DNA from: Bostrychus sinensis
Taxonomy: Eukaryota > Chordata > Actinopteri > Gobiiformes > Eleotridae
Length of the DNA: 64,000 bases
Assembly: GCA_020698575.1 (NCBI GenBank)
Contig: CM036257.1
Span: forward strand, 23,327,520 to 23,391,519
Direction: 5' to 3'
The position numbers were made by a program, and so were the translations under genes. This document shows, one piece after another, positions 45,091 through 55,774 of this stretch. The notes beneath the pieces were generated by a model. It saw nothing but the letters and a program-made list of their open reading frames with translations. It did not search any database and was not told the origin of the DNA. Positions within the stretch are counted from its first letter, which is position 1; each line of letters starts with the position of its first letter.

Positions 45091-45345
45091 TCAATTTAAA
45101 AGTAAAAAAAAAACAAAAAAAAAACAAACAAAAAAAAAAAACATCTGTAGTTTTACTGGTAACAGTGGTACAGCTGATTAACAATTAATAATATGTTTTA
45201 CATAATGGCCAAGTGGTTTGTTTGTTTTGGTTCTAAAACTGCATTGCTGATCATCCAATCAGAAAAGAGATCATTGTTTTGATTTAGACTGCAGTACTGT
45301 TTTGAAACCAGTATGAGCACATGCTGCTTACAGTACCTTTAAGGA
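45091..45345 (-). repeat. Repeat family B, reverse copy, with A-rich tract
   Basis: Reverse complement of 18614-18800 over 'ggttctaaaactgcattgctgatcatccaatcagaaaag...gatttagactgcagtactgttttgaaaccag...gagcacatgctgc' and ending 'gtacctttaa'. An A-rich run (45100-45142) lies at one side. Confidence 0.65.
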
Positions 45346-46035
45346 GACCAGTCTGCCTCATGCAGTGGTGAGAGTAAAAAAAACTATAAAGCAATGGTAA
45401 GGTAAACATTGGGAAGGCTGGGGAAATATGCAATTGTGTTTTTACTTCCAAACTATATGGACTGTCAGAAAGAAGTGTCATGAAGCACACAAATGCTGTC
45501 AAAATACAGTATGTACTATATGTGCTACCCCATATAATAGTGTATATATTTTATTTAATATTTGGGGACTGTATCTTCCTTCACACTAATTTGTATGGGC
45601 CAGTTATATCATCAATCCATTTATCAACACCAAATGGCAGTATCATGCAAGAGAGTGTATCCACAAAAGCATCAAATTAGCTGAAGCCTAAATTAATTAT
45701 CCACTCTGCTGATTACGGTTCCTTGGGGAATACTTGTCCTTTCACACCAATATCAAGATGTTCCAAAAGACTCTGTGCCAGAATAACCTCACTTTTGAGC
45801 CTGCTTCAGCTCACTACTCCATCTAGTGGTACACGGTGATACAGCAGGAGGTCTCTGATGACTTTGCCAAACTTGATACAGTAGGAGTTTGAAGGAATTG
45901 TCCAGAATTTTGTAATTATGACATACTTCAAGAAAGTTTGGAGATGCAGACATGAACTTATCCAGGCCTTGTGTTAAGTATGGCTGCCAAAGGGGACAGT
46001 AAATACAAACTATAAGAACTAACCTTTATAGAAAC
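45346..46035. other. Interval with no recognised feature
   Basis: No gene or repeat terminus supported. Confidence 0.3.
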
Positions 46036-46262
46036 TTCCCCGCCCCGTTCAGAAATAAGTACAGTTCCTTATTATATAGCATTTACTGGTGTTTTATGGC
46101 AAAACAACAACAATTATGCTTCATAAGTGCCATGTTTGTTCTAGGTACAGGTCAGTGGTGCAATACTTACATCCCATTCTTTATTTCTCTGATTAGTTAC
46201 TCCACTTATGATTGTTCCGCCTAACTTAAGATGAAACTTTAGAGAAAAGATACCAGACTAAC
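46036..46262 (+). repeat. Left arm of an inverted repeat pair (about 225 bp)
   Basis: Aligns with the reverse complement of 47224-47445: shared 'cccgttcagaaataag', 'gtgttttatggcaaaac', 'gccatgtttgtt', 'acaggtcag', 'tttctctgatt', 'gttact' and 'gataccagactaact'. Identity by eye is roughly three quarters. The family is not identified with certainty but reads like a dispersed fish repeat. Confidence 0.75.
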
Positions 46263-46454
46263 TAATTAATAGGAAGAGAGTCTGGCTGGCAGGGCTAAAA
46301 GTCTCTGTAGCATGGCTCCAGTCTGGTTCTCCAAATTGGGAATGTGCTGAAAGAGGAAATAACTTCTAACAGAACTACAAAATACTCTTTAAATAACATT
46401 ATCACTCTGTATTACATGGTTAAATCAAGCCACAAGGGGTCACAAGTGAGTGTA

Positions 46455-46620
46455 CTTTGTGCGGCAGTCCCAAGCATGGATAAATGGAAAGAGTAGTGTC
46501 AGGAAGAGCATCCACCTTAAAACCTATGCCAAATCAAGTCAATCACTGCACACAAGGAGGAAGAAGATTTGCAGTGGCAGCCTCTGAAAGAAAAGCAAAT
46601 GGAAAGATGAAGAAAACATA
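46455..46620. repeat. Repeat family C copy
   Basis: 'cggcagtcccaagcatggataaatgg...gtgtcaggaagagcatccaccttaaaacctatgccaaatcaagtc' follows the consensus order of family C. It overlaps the start of a GTG/other-start 147-codon frame that is therefore not a gene. Confidence 0.65.
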
Positions 46621-46857
46621 CAGTATTTTCCACTTTTACTTGGAAATAGACACACTCGTGCTGATGTATTTTGTGCAGTTCTCACACAGTTTAGATGTGC
46701 ACATGACAGCCTCACATGCCAAGCACACAATACAAATGGTATCTCTGCAAGCATTGACTGCACCTCCCATTTACTGCACAAGATCTCCAGATAACCCACT
46801 ATCTCACAAATTAGAGCAGTCTCTCAGCCAGCTCCTCTTCAGCACATCCTTTAACGG

Positions 46858-47045
46858 CTGCTCATTTGTGACAGTCTCAACCATCGGGATTCAATTTAAA
46901 CCTCCACTTGACATGCTGAGAGTGTGATAGCGCTTAAGGACAATCTCTCCAAGTACAGTACTGATTTGGGAATGCTTTCACGTACGGGGGTCACATACTT
47001 ACTGTACAGTTTACTCTTGGCAACTTCAGTCCAAGGGTAGAAACT
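46858..47045 (+). repeat. Local duplication, copy 1
   Basis: Shares 'gacagtctcaacca.cgggattcaatttaaa.ctccacttgacatgctgag.gtgtgat' and 'gtacagtac.gatttgggaatgc' and 'ggtcacatacttac' with 48472-48655 in the same order and orientation, 1.6 kb apart. No transposon signature. Confidence 0.75.
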
Positions 47046-47223
47046 TTTTTTAGTCATTATGGTGACACTACCAATTTTATCTTACATCCTGGTCCCAGCT
47101 ACATCTCCAACAGCAGAATACCTACTTTTTCTGCTTAAATGTTATTTAGTAAAGTAAATCTGGACTAATTCACCACTGCAAAATACTAAGACATTGCATT
47201 TACTCTTTTCCTATTCTATACAA

Positions 47224-47445
47224 ATAAGTTAGTCTGGTATCCCTTCGCTTGAATTTAATTTCTATGGGCAGAACAATGACAGGCAAAGTAACCAATCAGA
47301 GAAACAAAGGGCAGGGTATAAGCAGTGCATCGCTGACCTGTATCCAAAACAAACATGGCGCTTATAAAAATTGTAGCCAGTTTTGCCATAAAACACTAGA
47401 ATACGGCATATTATTTGCTTATTTCTGAACGGGGACACCAAGAAA
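47224..47445 (-). repeat. Right arm of the inverted repeat pair
   Basis: Reverse complement of 46036-46262 (see there). Contains 'accaatcagagaaacaaa' and 'aacatggcgcttataaaa', the latter a YY1-like core (AACATGGCG). Confidence 0.75.
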
Positions 47446-47509
47446 AGCCAGTTGTGCAAAGACTTGCGGCAAAAGTTGGTTTGTTAGAATGTGGTCGTTA
47501 AGTCGGACG

Positions 47510-48121
47510 TCAGCAGGACTTTACTGTTGTTAAAATGGAAACAAGACGAAGAAAAAAAAAATCACACAGAGGACTGAACAACAACGCAGACTTCAGCACA
47601 ATAAATAGGTAAAGAAGGAATGCACTAAATGCTGTTAGTGAGGTGAGATAAGTTGTTAAATTAGCTCTGTATAAGCCAGCGCCATCTTTTTTTAGTTTTG
47701 CTAGGAGATTATCATACGCTTTTGTAAGACGCACTGCAGATAAACAGCTGTGATAGGTCCTTTCCAAATCAAGTGTGTGGAAATGGCTTGCTAAATGGCC
47801 GAGGAACCAAATTCTAATGCTTTTTAAAAGAAAGTAGGAGATTCCTGCTGGCCAGGCTATCAAAGGTATACCTTTTATCAATCTGGGTTGTTTCCCATTG
47901 AAAACATTTGTAGTTTCAGCAGAATATTTGGAAGTAACTGGATTTAGTGCCAGGTAGCAATGACATAACACGTTATGTACCCAAACAACAACGTCGGCTG
48001 AGGATTTTTGCATTTTTTGTAAATGTTTGTAAAAGTATGGAGGCTTGTTGCTGTCGGCAAACCTAAAACTCGCCCACACTTGACAGTACTGCCACAGGGT
48101 TAAAAAAAAGTCTTGTGGATG
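47510..48121 (-). other. 203-codon open frame of unknown nature beside the inverted repeat
   Basis: The frame is open from 48121 to the stop at 47510 on the minus strand, but has no ATG in its first part (the first possible start is GTG at 48079). It includes the segments KPPYFYKHLQKMQKSSADVV and IKGIPLIAWPAGISYFLL. Composition is protein-like rather than simple repeat, and it continues towards the repeat arm at 47445. I do not recognise a family. It may be a decayed transposon-encoded protein, an exon of such, or chance. Confidence 0.3.
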
Positions 48122-48124
48122 TCA

Positions 48125-48471
48125 TTTTTAGAGATGATGTTTTGTCTCTCATTCAAGAGACTCAGTTTTGTGTTTGACTGTGACTGCCTGGATAAGTGTA
48201 AGCTATAACCAACACTGTAAAATAAATAAATGCTTGGAATATGTTACTCTGTGTGGACCCAATATCTAATATGCTTAGATCCACTGAGTTAAATAGACTT
48301 TTGCACCTGGTAACTGAACATTTTACCAGCCAAAGGTTGCAGATATGGACTGAACATTGTCATCTTTTGCATTTCTCTATAATGAAATGTATATGTGGTC
48401 ATAATGCTTTTAGTTGACACTCTCTGGTGCATGAAAAGAAGTCATGTTCATTTAATAACTACAGATTTGTG
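48125..48471. other. Interval with no recognised feature
   Basis: No gene. AT-rich. Confidence 0.3.
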
Positions 48472-48655
48472 CCAGTCTCCACCACTGGGATTCAATTTAA
48501 ATCTCCACTTGACATGCTGAGTGTGTGATGGCTCTTAAGGACCATCTCTCTCTCCGAGTACAGTACGGATTTGGGAATGCCTCCGTGCACTGAGGTCACA
48601 TACTTACACTACTGCACAGAGTATAGTCTTGGCATTTCTCAAACCAGGTGTAGGA
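48472..48655 (+). repeat. Local duplication, copy 2
   Basis: Second copy of the segment at 46858-47045. Has 'ctctctctccgag' where copy 1 has 'ctctccaag', and similar small indels. Confidence 0.75.
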
Positions 48656-49094
48656 ACTGATGGGATTTAGACGCGCGCAGCTTTCATTTCTCATTAAGTG
48701 TAAATGTCAGACGGTGCCACAGATGGAGGAGCTGGAGTCACTTAGCTCAGGTTGTAATGGTAAACACAGGGACCGCCCTGAGCCGTGAAGTGGTAGAACA
48801 AGCCACCAGCAGCAGATGTGGCCTTCACTGCCAATAAAACACTCCTCAAATCACGAGTCATAAAGTGTGAGGCCACCCAGAGCTGTCCTGCACTGTTATT
48901 GACCTTCAGAGCCTTTCACTTCAACCTGCCACAGTGTTTTGATTTTTACAATGAGGGCAAGAGTCTAACCCTAACCCTGGTGGGCAGTGGATCTATGGGA
49001 TTACCTTGTGCATGCATAGACAGATATTTTATGTTTTGAGCTGAAATGAGCAATTATTTACAACACAAGGACATCATGTGCACCTATGTGACAC
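48656..49094. other. Unique GC-richer block
   Basis: Repeat-free, with a 73-codon frame at 48818-49039 that has no exon boundaries. 'ctaaccctaaccctgg' at 48966 is a two-unit telomere-like motif, too short to mean anything. Possible regulatory DNA. Confidence 0.25.
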
Positions 49095-49230
49095 AGACAG
49101 ACACTGTTCACTGTCATATTCATTTATTAGGGGTAATTTAGAGTCACTAATTCTCCTAACACATGCATATATATGTCTTTGGACATTGGGAGGAAGTCAA
49201 AGTACCTGGGAACATGGGGAGGACATGCCA
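49095..49230 (-). repeat. SINE family E fragment, reverse
   Basis: 'ttcactgtcatattcatttattaggggtaatttagagtcactaattc...catatatatgtctttggacattgggaggaagtcaaagtacc' follows the 3' half of family E. The tRNA-like head is missing. Confidence 0.6.
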
Positions 49231-49393
49231 CAGTGCCATTTGGCTCTAATTCATGTAACCTTAACAATATTTCAGTTTTATATTCTGAATAGTCAACCTC
49301 AACGTTTGTGTCCCACCTCACCAGTTTGGGAACCACTGCCTTCTCCTTACACAATACATCCGCCAGCTTAGGGATCATGGTTAATTTGCAGTT

Positions 49394-49976
49394 TATATAC
49401 ACTGATCTGGCATAACATTATGACCTCTGACAGATGAAGTGAATACCACAGATAATCTCTATATTTTTGAATTTGAATTTATTTATTTGACAGGGCCATG
49501 CACAACAATACACTGACCTCAGAAGGGAAATATGTTTTGTGCCAGGTTTTAGCAGAATGCTAATTTCCACCTGCAGTCCCTGGACAGGTAGATTTTACAT
49601 CAGGGTGGGGTTTATATTTTCAGAGTAAATGTTTTAGATGCAGGAAAAAAATGCCAAATTGTGATAGATAGATAACTCGGAAAGAGCATCTCCAAAACTG
49701 CAGCTCTTGTGGGGTGTTCCCAGTCTGCAGCGGTCAGTATCTATCAAAAGTTGTCCAAGGATGGAGCAGTGATGAACCTCCAACAGGTGATGTTCATGAG
49801 GAGTGAAGGTCTGATCCAGCAGACGAGCTACTGTCATGGTTAATGCTGATTCTGATTGAAATATGTCTGAACAAACAGTGCATGGCAGTCTGTTGCAGGT
49901 GGCTGTCATAACACATAACATTTTGACCATGAATCAAAGGCAGGTGGTCATAATGTTATGCCTAATTGGTGTATAT
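49394..49976 (+). mobile_element. Tc1-like transposon remnant with a LINE tail inserted
   Basis: Left terminus 'tatacactgatctggcataacattatgacc' and right 'aggtggtcataatgttatgcctaattggtgtata' are inverted repeats. An internal frame near 49650-49750 reads SISKTAALVGCSQSAAVSIY then QKLSK, matching the DNA-binding part of the same transposase family found at 38490-38658; an in-frame stop precedes it. The catalytic region is deleted. A reverse LINE tail (49468-49640) interrupts the left side. Confidence 0.88.
49468..49640 (-). mobile_element. LINE 3' tail, reverse strand, inside the Tc1 remnant
   Basis: 'tttgaatttgaatttatttatttgacagggccatgcacaacaatac' is the reverse complement of a LINE 3' end with a repeated 'aaattc' terminus. 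Transposon homology resumes at about 49645. Confidence 0.6.
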
Positions 49977-49979
49977 TTA

Positions 49980-50854
49980 TATTGTGAGGTATAGGCTTTT
50001 CATTGCAACGAGTACAATTAGTTTTAGCACCACGTTTCACTCCTCATAAATATACTCTTATATACTTTGTTGGCTAAAAGCAGTTCCAGCGCTACCGTTT
50101 TTGTGTTCCTGTCAATCTTCTTCTCCACCACTGCACACCAAAGCCTAACCCTCTTTCATTCTTCATGCTCATAAATATGTATATGATGACAAATTGTTAC
50201 ATGATGGAAACATGGCAGTGACGGATGATGATTGCCTTGAAGGTGACGGCAGCGGGGTTTTATGACAGTGACACGTGAAGCATGACGAACACTGTGTGCA
50301 GAAATGAACTGACAGCTATATGGAGACGGAAGGGGCTTTAGTGGCACCTAATGGTAACGCCAAAGCAATTTCCACATTGATTAAAGGTGCGCTGTGGAGA
50401 ATGAGTTGACATGTGGCCGTTGTGGTTGTTTTCATCTGTGACGTAGCTGGGGAATAGGTGCGGAAGTGTGACAAAAATCAACACAAGTGACATTGTACAG
50501 GTCAAAATATATGAAAACTGTGGTGGAGCTCTGAGCAAAAGGCCGGTGTGTGCAGATGTGAAGTTACACTGCCATCTCCTGTTCAAAAGGCAACATTACA
50601 ATAGTTAGCATTTTTGGTCAATTTGTATTCCATTGAGTTGGTGGTGATCGCTGTCAGGGCCACTTCTCTTAAATTTATTGAGAATAAACTGAGACTGAGC
50701 CCTTGCTTTAACTTGTTAGGTGTCTTGAGGGGCTCTTAGCAGTTATATGTTGTAAACTTTAAGAAAAATAGTTAAAGGAGAAATAAAATTAACAAGGTTT
50801 GAGGCCCATAAATACTATGTTAATAAAAGTCAAAAGCTACTGCAGTATTAAATT
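49980..50854. other. Unique interval; possible conserved block at 50150-50600
   Basis: Repeat-free with balanced composition ('gatgattgccttgaaggtgacggcagcgggg', 'caatttccacattgattaaagg'). Two short minus-strand frames without exon context. No gene. Confidence 0.3.
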
Positions 50855-50991
50855 TTAAACGTCCTATTATGCTAAACTTTTTAAAGCTTTAACCATGCTA
50901 TCAGAATCAGAATCAGAATAGTATTTATTGCTATAATAAAGAGAGGTTCACATCACTAGGAATTTGCTTTGGTACATGGTGCAAACATAAA

Positions 50992-51031
<40 letters not shown>

Positions 51032-51581
51032 CTGGCAAACAATATTAAAAAGTAAAATAAAATATTTTATAAATTGACTTATCTAAATTTACAAAATATA
51101 CAGATATGTACAAAACAATGTGTTTAAGTTATGTGTATTCACAAAATAATATAAATTTATAAAATTTATCTAAACAGACTATAATGTTATTTGCACCTCA
51201 AAAACATACCTGTTGTACTATTTTGTTTTATTTACACAAGTTAGAATAATCCTGTATGCTGTCTCTTTTGCAGAAGCTTAAAATGTTTGGTCTCAAGTGA
51301 AATCAAGAAGTGCTGCTGTGTGTTTCTAAAGCTCATGACTGGGCTCATTCTGATCCTTTCAGCGCTTAAATTGCATCAGTACAAAGCAGTCAGCTCATTT
51401 ATCTATTTCTTAGTGCGTTGCTAATAGCTGTGCTAAATATGCTCTGTCCATTCCCCACCTTTGCCAGCAGGGGGCGACAGATACCTAATCCAAGCGTTCT
51501 CTGCAAAGGTGTCTAAAACGATTTCAAAAAGCCTGAAAAAAAAAAAAAAAAAAAAAAAAAAGCATACTATGTCCCTTTAAG
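50855..51581 (+). repeat. Repeat family A, forward copy, with nested LINE tail and 26-A run
   Basis: Left 'ttaaacgtcctattatgctaaac', internal 'cacctcaaaaacatacctg', 'cgcttaaattgcatcagtacaaagcagtcagctcatttatc', 'ccagcagggggcgacag' and right 'gcatactatgtccctttaag'. A run of 26 A (51536-51561) has expanded where other copies have five to seven. A LINE tail splits the left part. Confidence 0.75.
50902..51180 (-). mobile_element. LINE 3' tail with (AAT)n, reverse strand
   Basis: 'cagaatcagaatcagaatagtatttattgc' is the reverse complement of a LINE 3' end with (CTGATT)n terminus. An (AAT)n microsatellite (50996-51030) lies inside. Repeat A sequence resumes at about 51181. Confidence 0.6.
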
Positions 51582-52500
51582 GAATTGTGTGCCATAAAGC
51601 AAGTCAAAGGTCACCTTCACTGCTGCAAAAACATCCAGGTTTGTTTTCACAGTTTTTACTCAGATAAGACCTGTGAAAACTTGACAAGTTCAAGTCAGAT
51701 TTATGCTTTTGTGAGACAGTAGAGAGCCCGGCCACTAATACTGTAGGTCAGTTGATTTTGGTAGCACTGTTGATACTTTAGTACTTTGCACATTTAAAAG
51801 ACATCTTAAAAATACATAAAATATTGGCCTAAGACACATACGTAAAATAATTTAAGTTGCATTGTTCACTGTGGGTTTCTCAGTCTTTCATGTCAGGGAA
51901 CCATGTAAATAAACATAATACTTTTTTTTTTATGATTTTTGTCACTGCTTTTTAAGGTAAAGAGTGACATATTGGTCTGGCCATAGACATCCAGTTGTTG
52001 TTTCCATTGAACTCCATATGCACTGCCATGTTGTGCCACATGATGGTGCTATATTGAACCACAGAGGCTGCAGTACAATGTCATTCAGTATGAGACCAGA
52101 ACAAAAGGGGACAGAAAACTGGCATAGGGTGGGGCAGACGATCCTAATTAATACCCAGACAATATATAAAACTTAATTATGTGATTTTAAGATGTAGAAC
52201 TGGCCAAACTGTCATAACAATATTCTGTGTGTGTAAAGCCTTCTGAGGACACCAGCCATGGAAATACAAGTCTTTAATCTTGCCAATGATCCAGGCAAAC
52301 ATCCAGAATGGAAAAATCATAAAAGGATAAAAGGACGGCTGAATAAACATCACATCCATCGCCTCAAAGTTACTGTAGGACATTGGCCCAACTTCTGTAG
52401 GACCAGACCAGATTTCCTTCCTTCTTTTTATGACTTTCTAAGAACAAAACACAAACAATACGTGACATAATACACTATTGTCTTTTTTACTGCACTGAAC
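51582..52500. other. Interval with no recognised gene
   Basis: Two 70-codon frames (51964-52176 and 52258-52470) lack exon context. No repeat terminus is recognised. Confidence 0.3.
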
Positions 52501-52501
52501 T

Positions 52502-52720
52502 CAGATTCAAAGGTAAAGAAAGTACTCAAAAACTGCAGTCAAGTACAAGTACTGTTACTTCAAAATACAATTTATCTAATATTACTATAATTGTTACTTA
52601 AGTGGAAGTACAAAGTAGAAAACATACAGTATATTTGACTTCAACATGACTTTAAAAGCAACAACAGCTTCTCCCAGTCTACTTGTAATGCTGCTACAAC
52701 TTCTACCTTCTATTCTACTA

Positions 52721-52793
<73 letters not shown>

Positions 52794-52894
52794 GCTAATC
52801 CTCCTATTACTAGAGTGAGGGCTTTCAACAACTGCTTCACACGATCTCAGACAATGTAAAAACCAACCTTTTCAGAACTTACTGTCCACCTCTG
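52502..52894. mobile_element. MITE of the 'AAGTACTTTTACTC' family carrying a perfect (CTA)n array
   Basis: Left 'cagattcaaaggtaaagaaagtactc...caagtacaagtactgttacttc' and right end, reverse-complemented, CAGAGGTGGACAGTAAG. Inside, 52722-52793 is 24 perfect CTA triplets. An 8-bp duplication could not be identified. Confidence 0.6.
52722..52793. repeat. Perfect (CTA)24 microsatellite
   Basis: Uninterrupted trinucleotide run of 72 bases. Confidence 0.98.
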
Positions 52895-52919
52895 AACACT
52901 GCTCCACTGTGGTGTAGCG

Positions 52920-53621
52920 TGTGTGTCCTGAGTCGGACACTTTCGGCTAAAATTCTATTACTTTTTTATCTTCAACAAGTCATAGAATCGCTCATTTAAT
53001 ATCTTCATTAATGCAAATTGTATAAAATAAAAGTACATTTTCTTACATTTATAACGATTTATTGGTTGGATAGTTTCTTTTACAAATATTTTATTGTGGC
53101 CTTATGAAATAGCGCTATCATCCGAGGTTTAAGCTAGGCAGCACTTATGGCCCTGAGTCGGACACATGAAAGTTCCAACATTGGACACGCTCACCTTTCT
53201 GGCATTTTCGGCCTTATTTGTTGGATTTTTCGCTTGTGCTTGGCTCTAATTTAAGGCTGGGATATTCATGTTCACAAATCTTCACATCTGGTACCTTGTT
53301 TCTTTCAAAATAAGATTGTGGGCTAAGCTAACGTTAATCAGAAAATCACAAGACGGACAAAGTTAGCTACAAAAAAACTAAAATCACTGCAAGAACGTCG
53401 CCTGAGTGTGACCTTCCCTGCACATTTCTCTACCAAAATTACTTTCATATCATGATTATTTTATAAACACTTAAACGCATAAATACACAAAAATTACCAC
53501 AGAGGTAGAGCAATATGCAGAGTTTTTGTTTATCTACCGTTAGCCAGTTAACGTCTTTACAAAAGTCTGTGAGAAGACCGAAAAATACCAAAAGGTGTGC
53601 GTGTCCGACTCAGGACACACA
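52920..53621. mobile_element. 702-bp element with perfect 21-bp terminal inverted repeats, family unknown
   Basis: The left end begins TGTGTGTCCTGAGTCGGACA and the right end is its exact reverse complement over 21 bases. A third, internal copy of 'cctgagtcggacaca' lies at 53152. No target duplication is obvious and no transposase frame is present. Probably a non-autonomous DNA element; I do not recognise the terminus. Confidence 0.75.
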
Positions 53622-53629
53622 TAATCTAA

Positions 53630-54115
53630 ATATAAAAGAGCTGGTCTGCAGAAGATTGAAGTTGCTTACATTGATGCTTTAAGGATACTTCTCAAAAAGC
53701 CCAGGTCCAGCATTGCCAGTCTTTTGTTCTGTAATGCTAATGTCAGTAACATTGAGGCTCTAATGACAAATCGCCTGAATAACTCTGAGAACAGTGCATG
53801 TCTTCTCTGTGGAAACACTCTTATAATTGTTCTTTCTTTCTCTTTATACTGCATATATTGATTGTTGGCTTTGTCTTGTGATGCTTTTCTTTATGTACCT
53901 TGAGTCTGACAATAAAAATGATGATGCCTTTTAGAGATTATTTTTCCAACATTTACCCAAAGAAGTATAGGTATGTTTTAAGAAAATGTACTTGTAAATC
54001 GGTCTCTAGTTTCTCTCCAACACTACTCATATCGAACTAAAACTGAAGTAAGCGGAGTATTCAAAGGATTGTGAACTTTTGACCTCAACAACAGATAATA
54101 CACCATTACAATCAC
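53630..54115 (+). mobile_element. LINE 3' fragment plus associated repeat X
   Basis: A reverse transcriptase C-terminal frame (53643-53861) is followed by a short 3' region with 'cttgagtctgacaataaaaatgatgatgcc' and then about 190 bases ('cttttagagattattttt...acctcaacaacagata') that recur at 57419-57578 and 58498-58541. Whether X is the true 3' part of this LINE or a separate repeat is open. Confidence 0.65.
53643..53861 (+). pseudogene. LINE ORF2 C-terminal fragment
   Basis: Reads GLQKIEVAYIDALRILLKKP, then RSSIASLLFCNANVSNIEA and LMTNRLNNSENS before the stop. The pattern 'K-x-x-VAY-x-DALR-x-LL...P' followed by 'LF-x-NA-x-V' matches the C-terminus seen at 60478-60723, so the two belong to one LINE clade. 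The clade is not determined. Confidence 0.75.
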
Positions 54116-54989
54116 AAGGCCTATGACATATAATAAACATGATTTTTTGCGCTTATCAACCTATTCACTGAGTCCTCATGACCTGTGAATGCTGCGTCAA
54201 CCAAACACATACAGCCTCTCTGTGTTTTATTAATCCCAGAGGAAGACTTCAAGGACAAAAAGAAGAAGGTCATGACCTCAGTGGGTCATGCCCAGCCGAA
54301 CCAAAACAACCTTCAGATTTATGGATGTAGAGAAAGAGGACATGAAGTTACTTTGATGTGAAATAAGAGGATGCAAAGGATAAGGTTAAATGGAGGAAGA
54401 TTATTTGCCAAAGAGAACAAAAGAGAACAACCAAAAGGAGAAGATTGCTTTTTTTTTTTTTGTCCCTTCTAACACTATAGCAATGTTAGATGTTCATACA
54501 ATTTTTCATACACCTTTTTACCAAGAATTTTCCATGATTCTTCCACAACTTTTCCAAAATGTTTGAGTAAATTTCCAAGACACAAAAAACAACTTACACA
54601 TTAATAAAGTACCTATTCAAAATGCCCAACATGATACATTAGAGACATACTTTTGCTGCAATTCAATTTATTTATTTTATTTATTTTTATTGAATCATAG
54701 CCTACAGACCACTAATTAAAAGCTAATTATGCTTGGTAAGCTTGGTTCAGAACATATTTTTTAAGTAAATAAAGATATACAGTAATCATCTATCCTGTTT
54801 TAAAGCATTACCTTATTCAAAAATTATTTAGTTAAAATATGCTGACAAAAATTAGACATAGGTCACTTACATGGACAAGAAGACAGCGTTTCTAGTTTTC
54901 TTTCTCTGGCGGCTCACTTTGAGTTTGACGAGTACAAAAATTAAAATGCTTGTTTCAACATTGCCTTCCCTTTCTTCATTTGTTTTCGC
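54116..54989. other. Interval with family C piece at 54340-54420
   Basis: 'gaggatgcaaaggataaggttaaatggaggaagattatttgcc' is the reverse complement of the family C 'aaatcatctgcctcc...' region. A poly-T run at 54450-54462. No gene. Confidence 0.4.
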
Positions 54990-55774
54990 CACTTTCACCA
55001 CATTATGAGCAGCCATTAATTCACCGTTGAAAAGCAGTGTAAACCAAACAATGTGACAATGAAGCCCAGTTGAGGCATTAAGGTCTTGCTTGTTTCCACA
55101 GATAACGTCTACAATAATGTGATATCAGGCAATTAAACAGCTTTCTTTACTTTAGAGAAGGTTTCAAAGCACACAAGGACAGAGGCAGAAGCAGAGAAAT
55201 AAATAAAAGTTCAGTTACCCTGGTGTTAAGCTTGAAAAGATACTGATTACTGTGTTTCATTGACAGCATTATTAGTGCTCCTGGCAAATGTGAGACCTGG
55301 CTGCGTAGATAGACTTTTGTCCAAAGCTCACACTGAAAAAGGAAAAAAAAATCTAAAAAGGTATCCGCCACAAAGGAGCATTTATTCTAAGCCTGTCACG
55401 TCATTATTAGTGGAGCACAACCTCATCGGAGAATTAATTTTAAGCTTTTGTTATTTATATGTGCTTTTGGAAGTCAATCATTTTGTGGTTTTATATTCCT
55501 TTTTTTCCTGCACAAAAGGCCTCCAGAGACCTCCGGCTGCTGTGCCACTGCTTTTGAATTATTCCTGATAAAAAAAATCCCACTGATCTAATCTGTGGCT
55601 GATGTGCTATTGTGCATGCTGCAATGTTGAATATTGAAATGAGGGATAGTCTAAAATAATAATTATCCTGATGGCACTATAGGTGTCTGCTCTTCTGTAT
55701 AGTATAGTAATTGCAAAAGAAGTGTATTCAATGGACCATTAACATGAGGATAAAGATGTTGGATTGTGCACTGG
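54990..55774. other. Unique interval, candidate conserved non-coding block
   Basis: Repeat-free, with TAAT/ATTA cores ('gcagccattaattcacc', 'cattattagtggagc', 'ggagaattaattttaagc'). The 102-codon plus frame at 55260-55568 has no start context or splice sites. Regulatory DNA is a plausible guess. Confidence 0.3.

Noticed and set aside
46484..46927. 147-codon frame as a host gene
   Set aside because: It begins inside repeat family C and ends inside the local duplication. No domain and no splice context.
48966..48981. Telomere-like (CTAACC) motif
   Set aside because: Only two units; this is common by chance and gives no evidence of an interstitial telomere.
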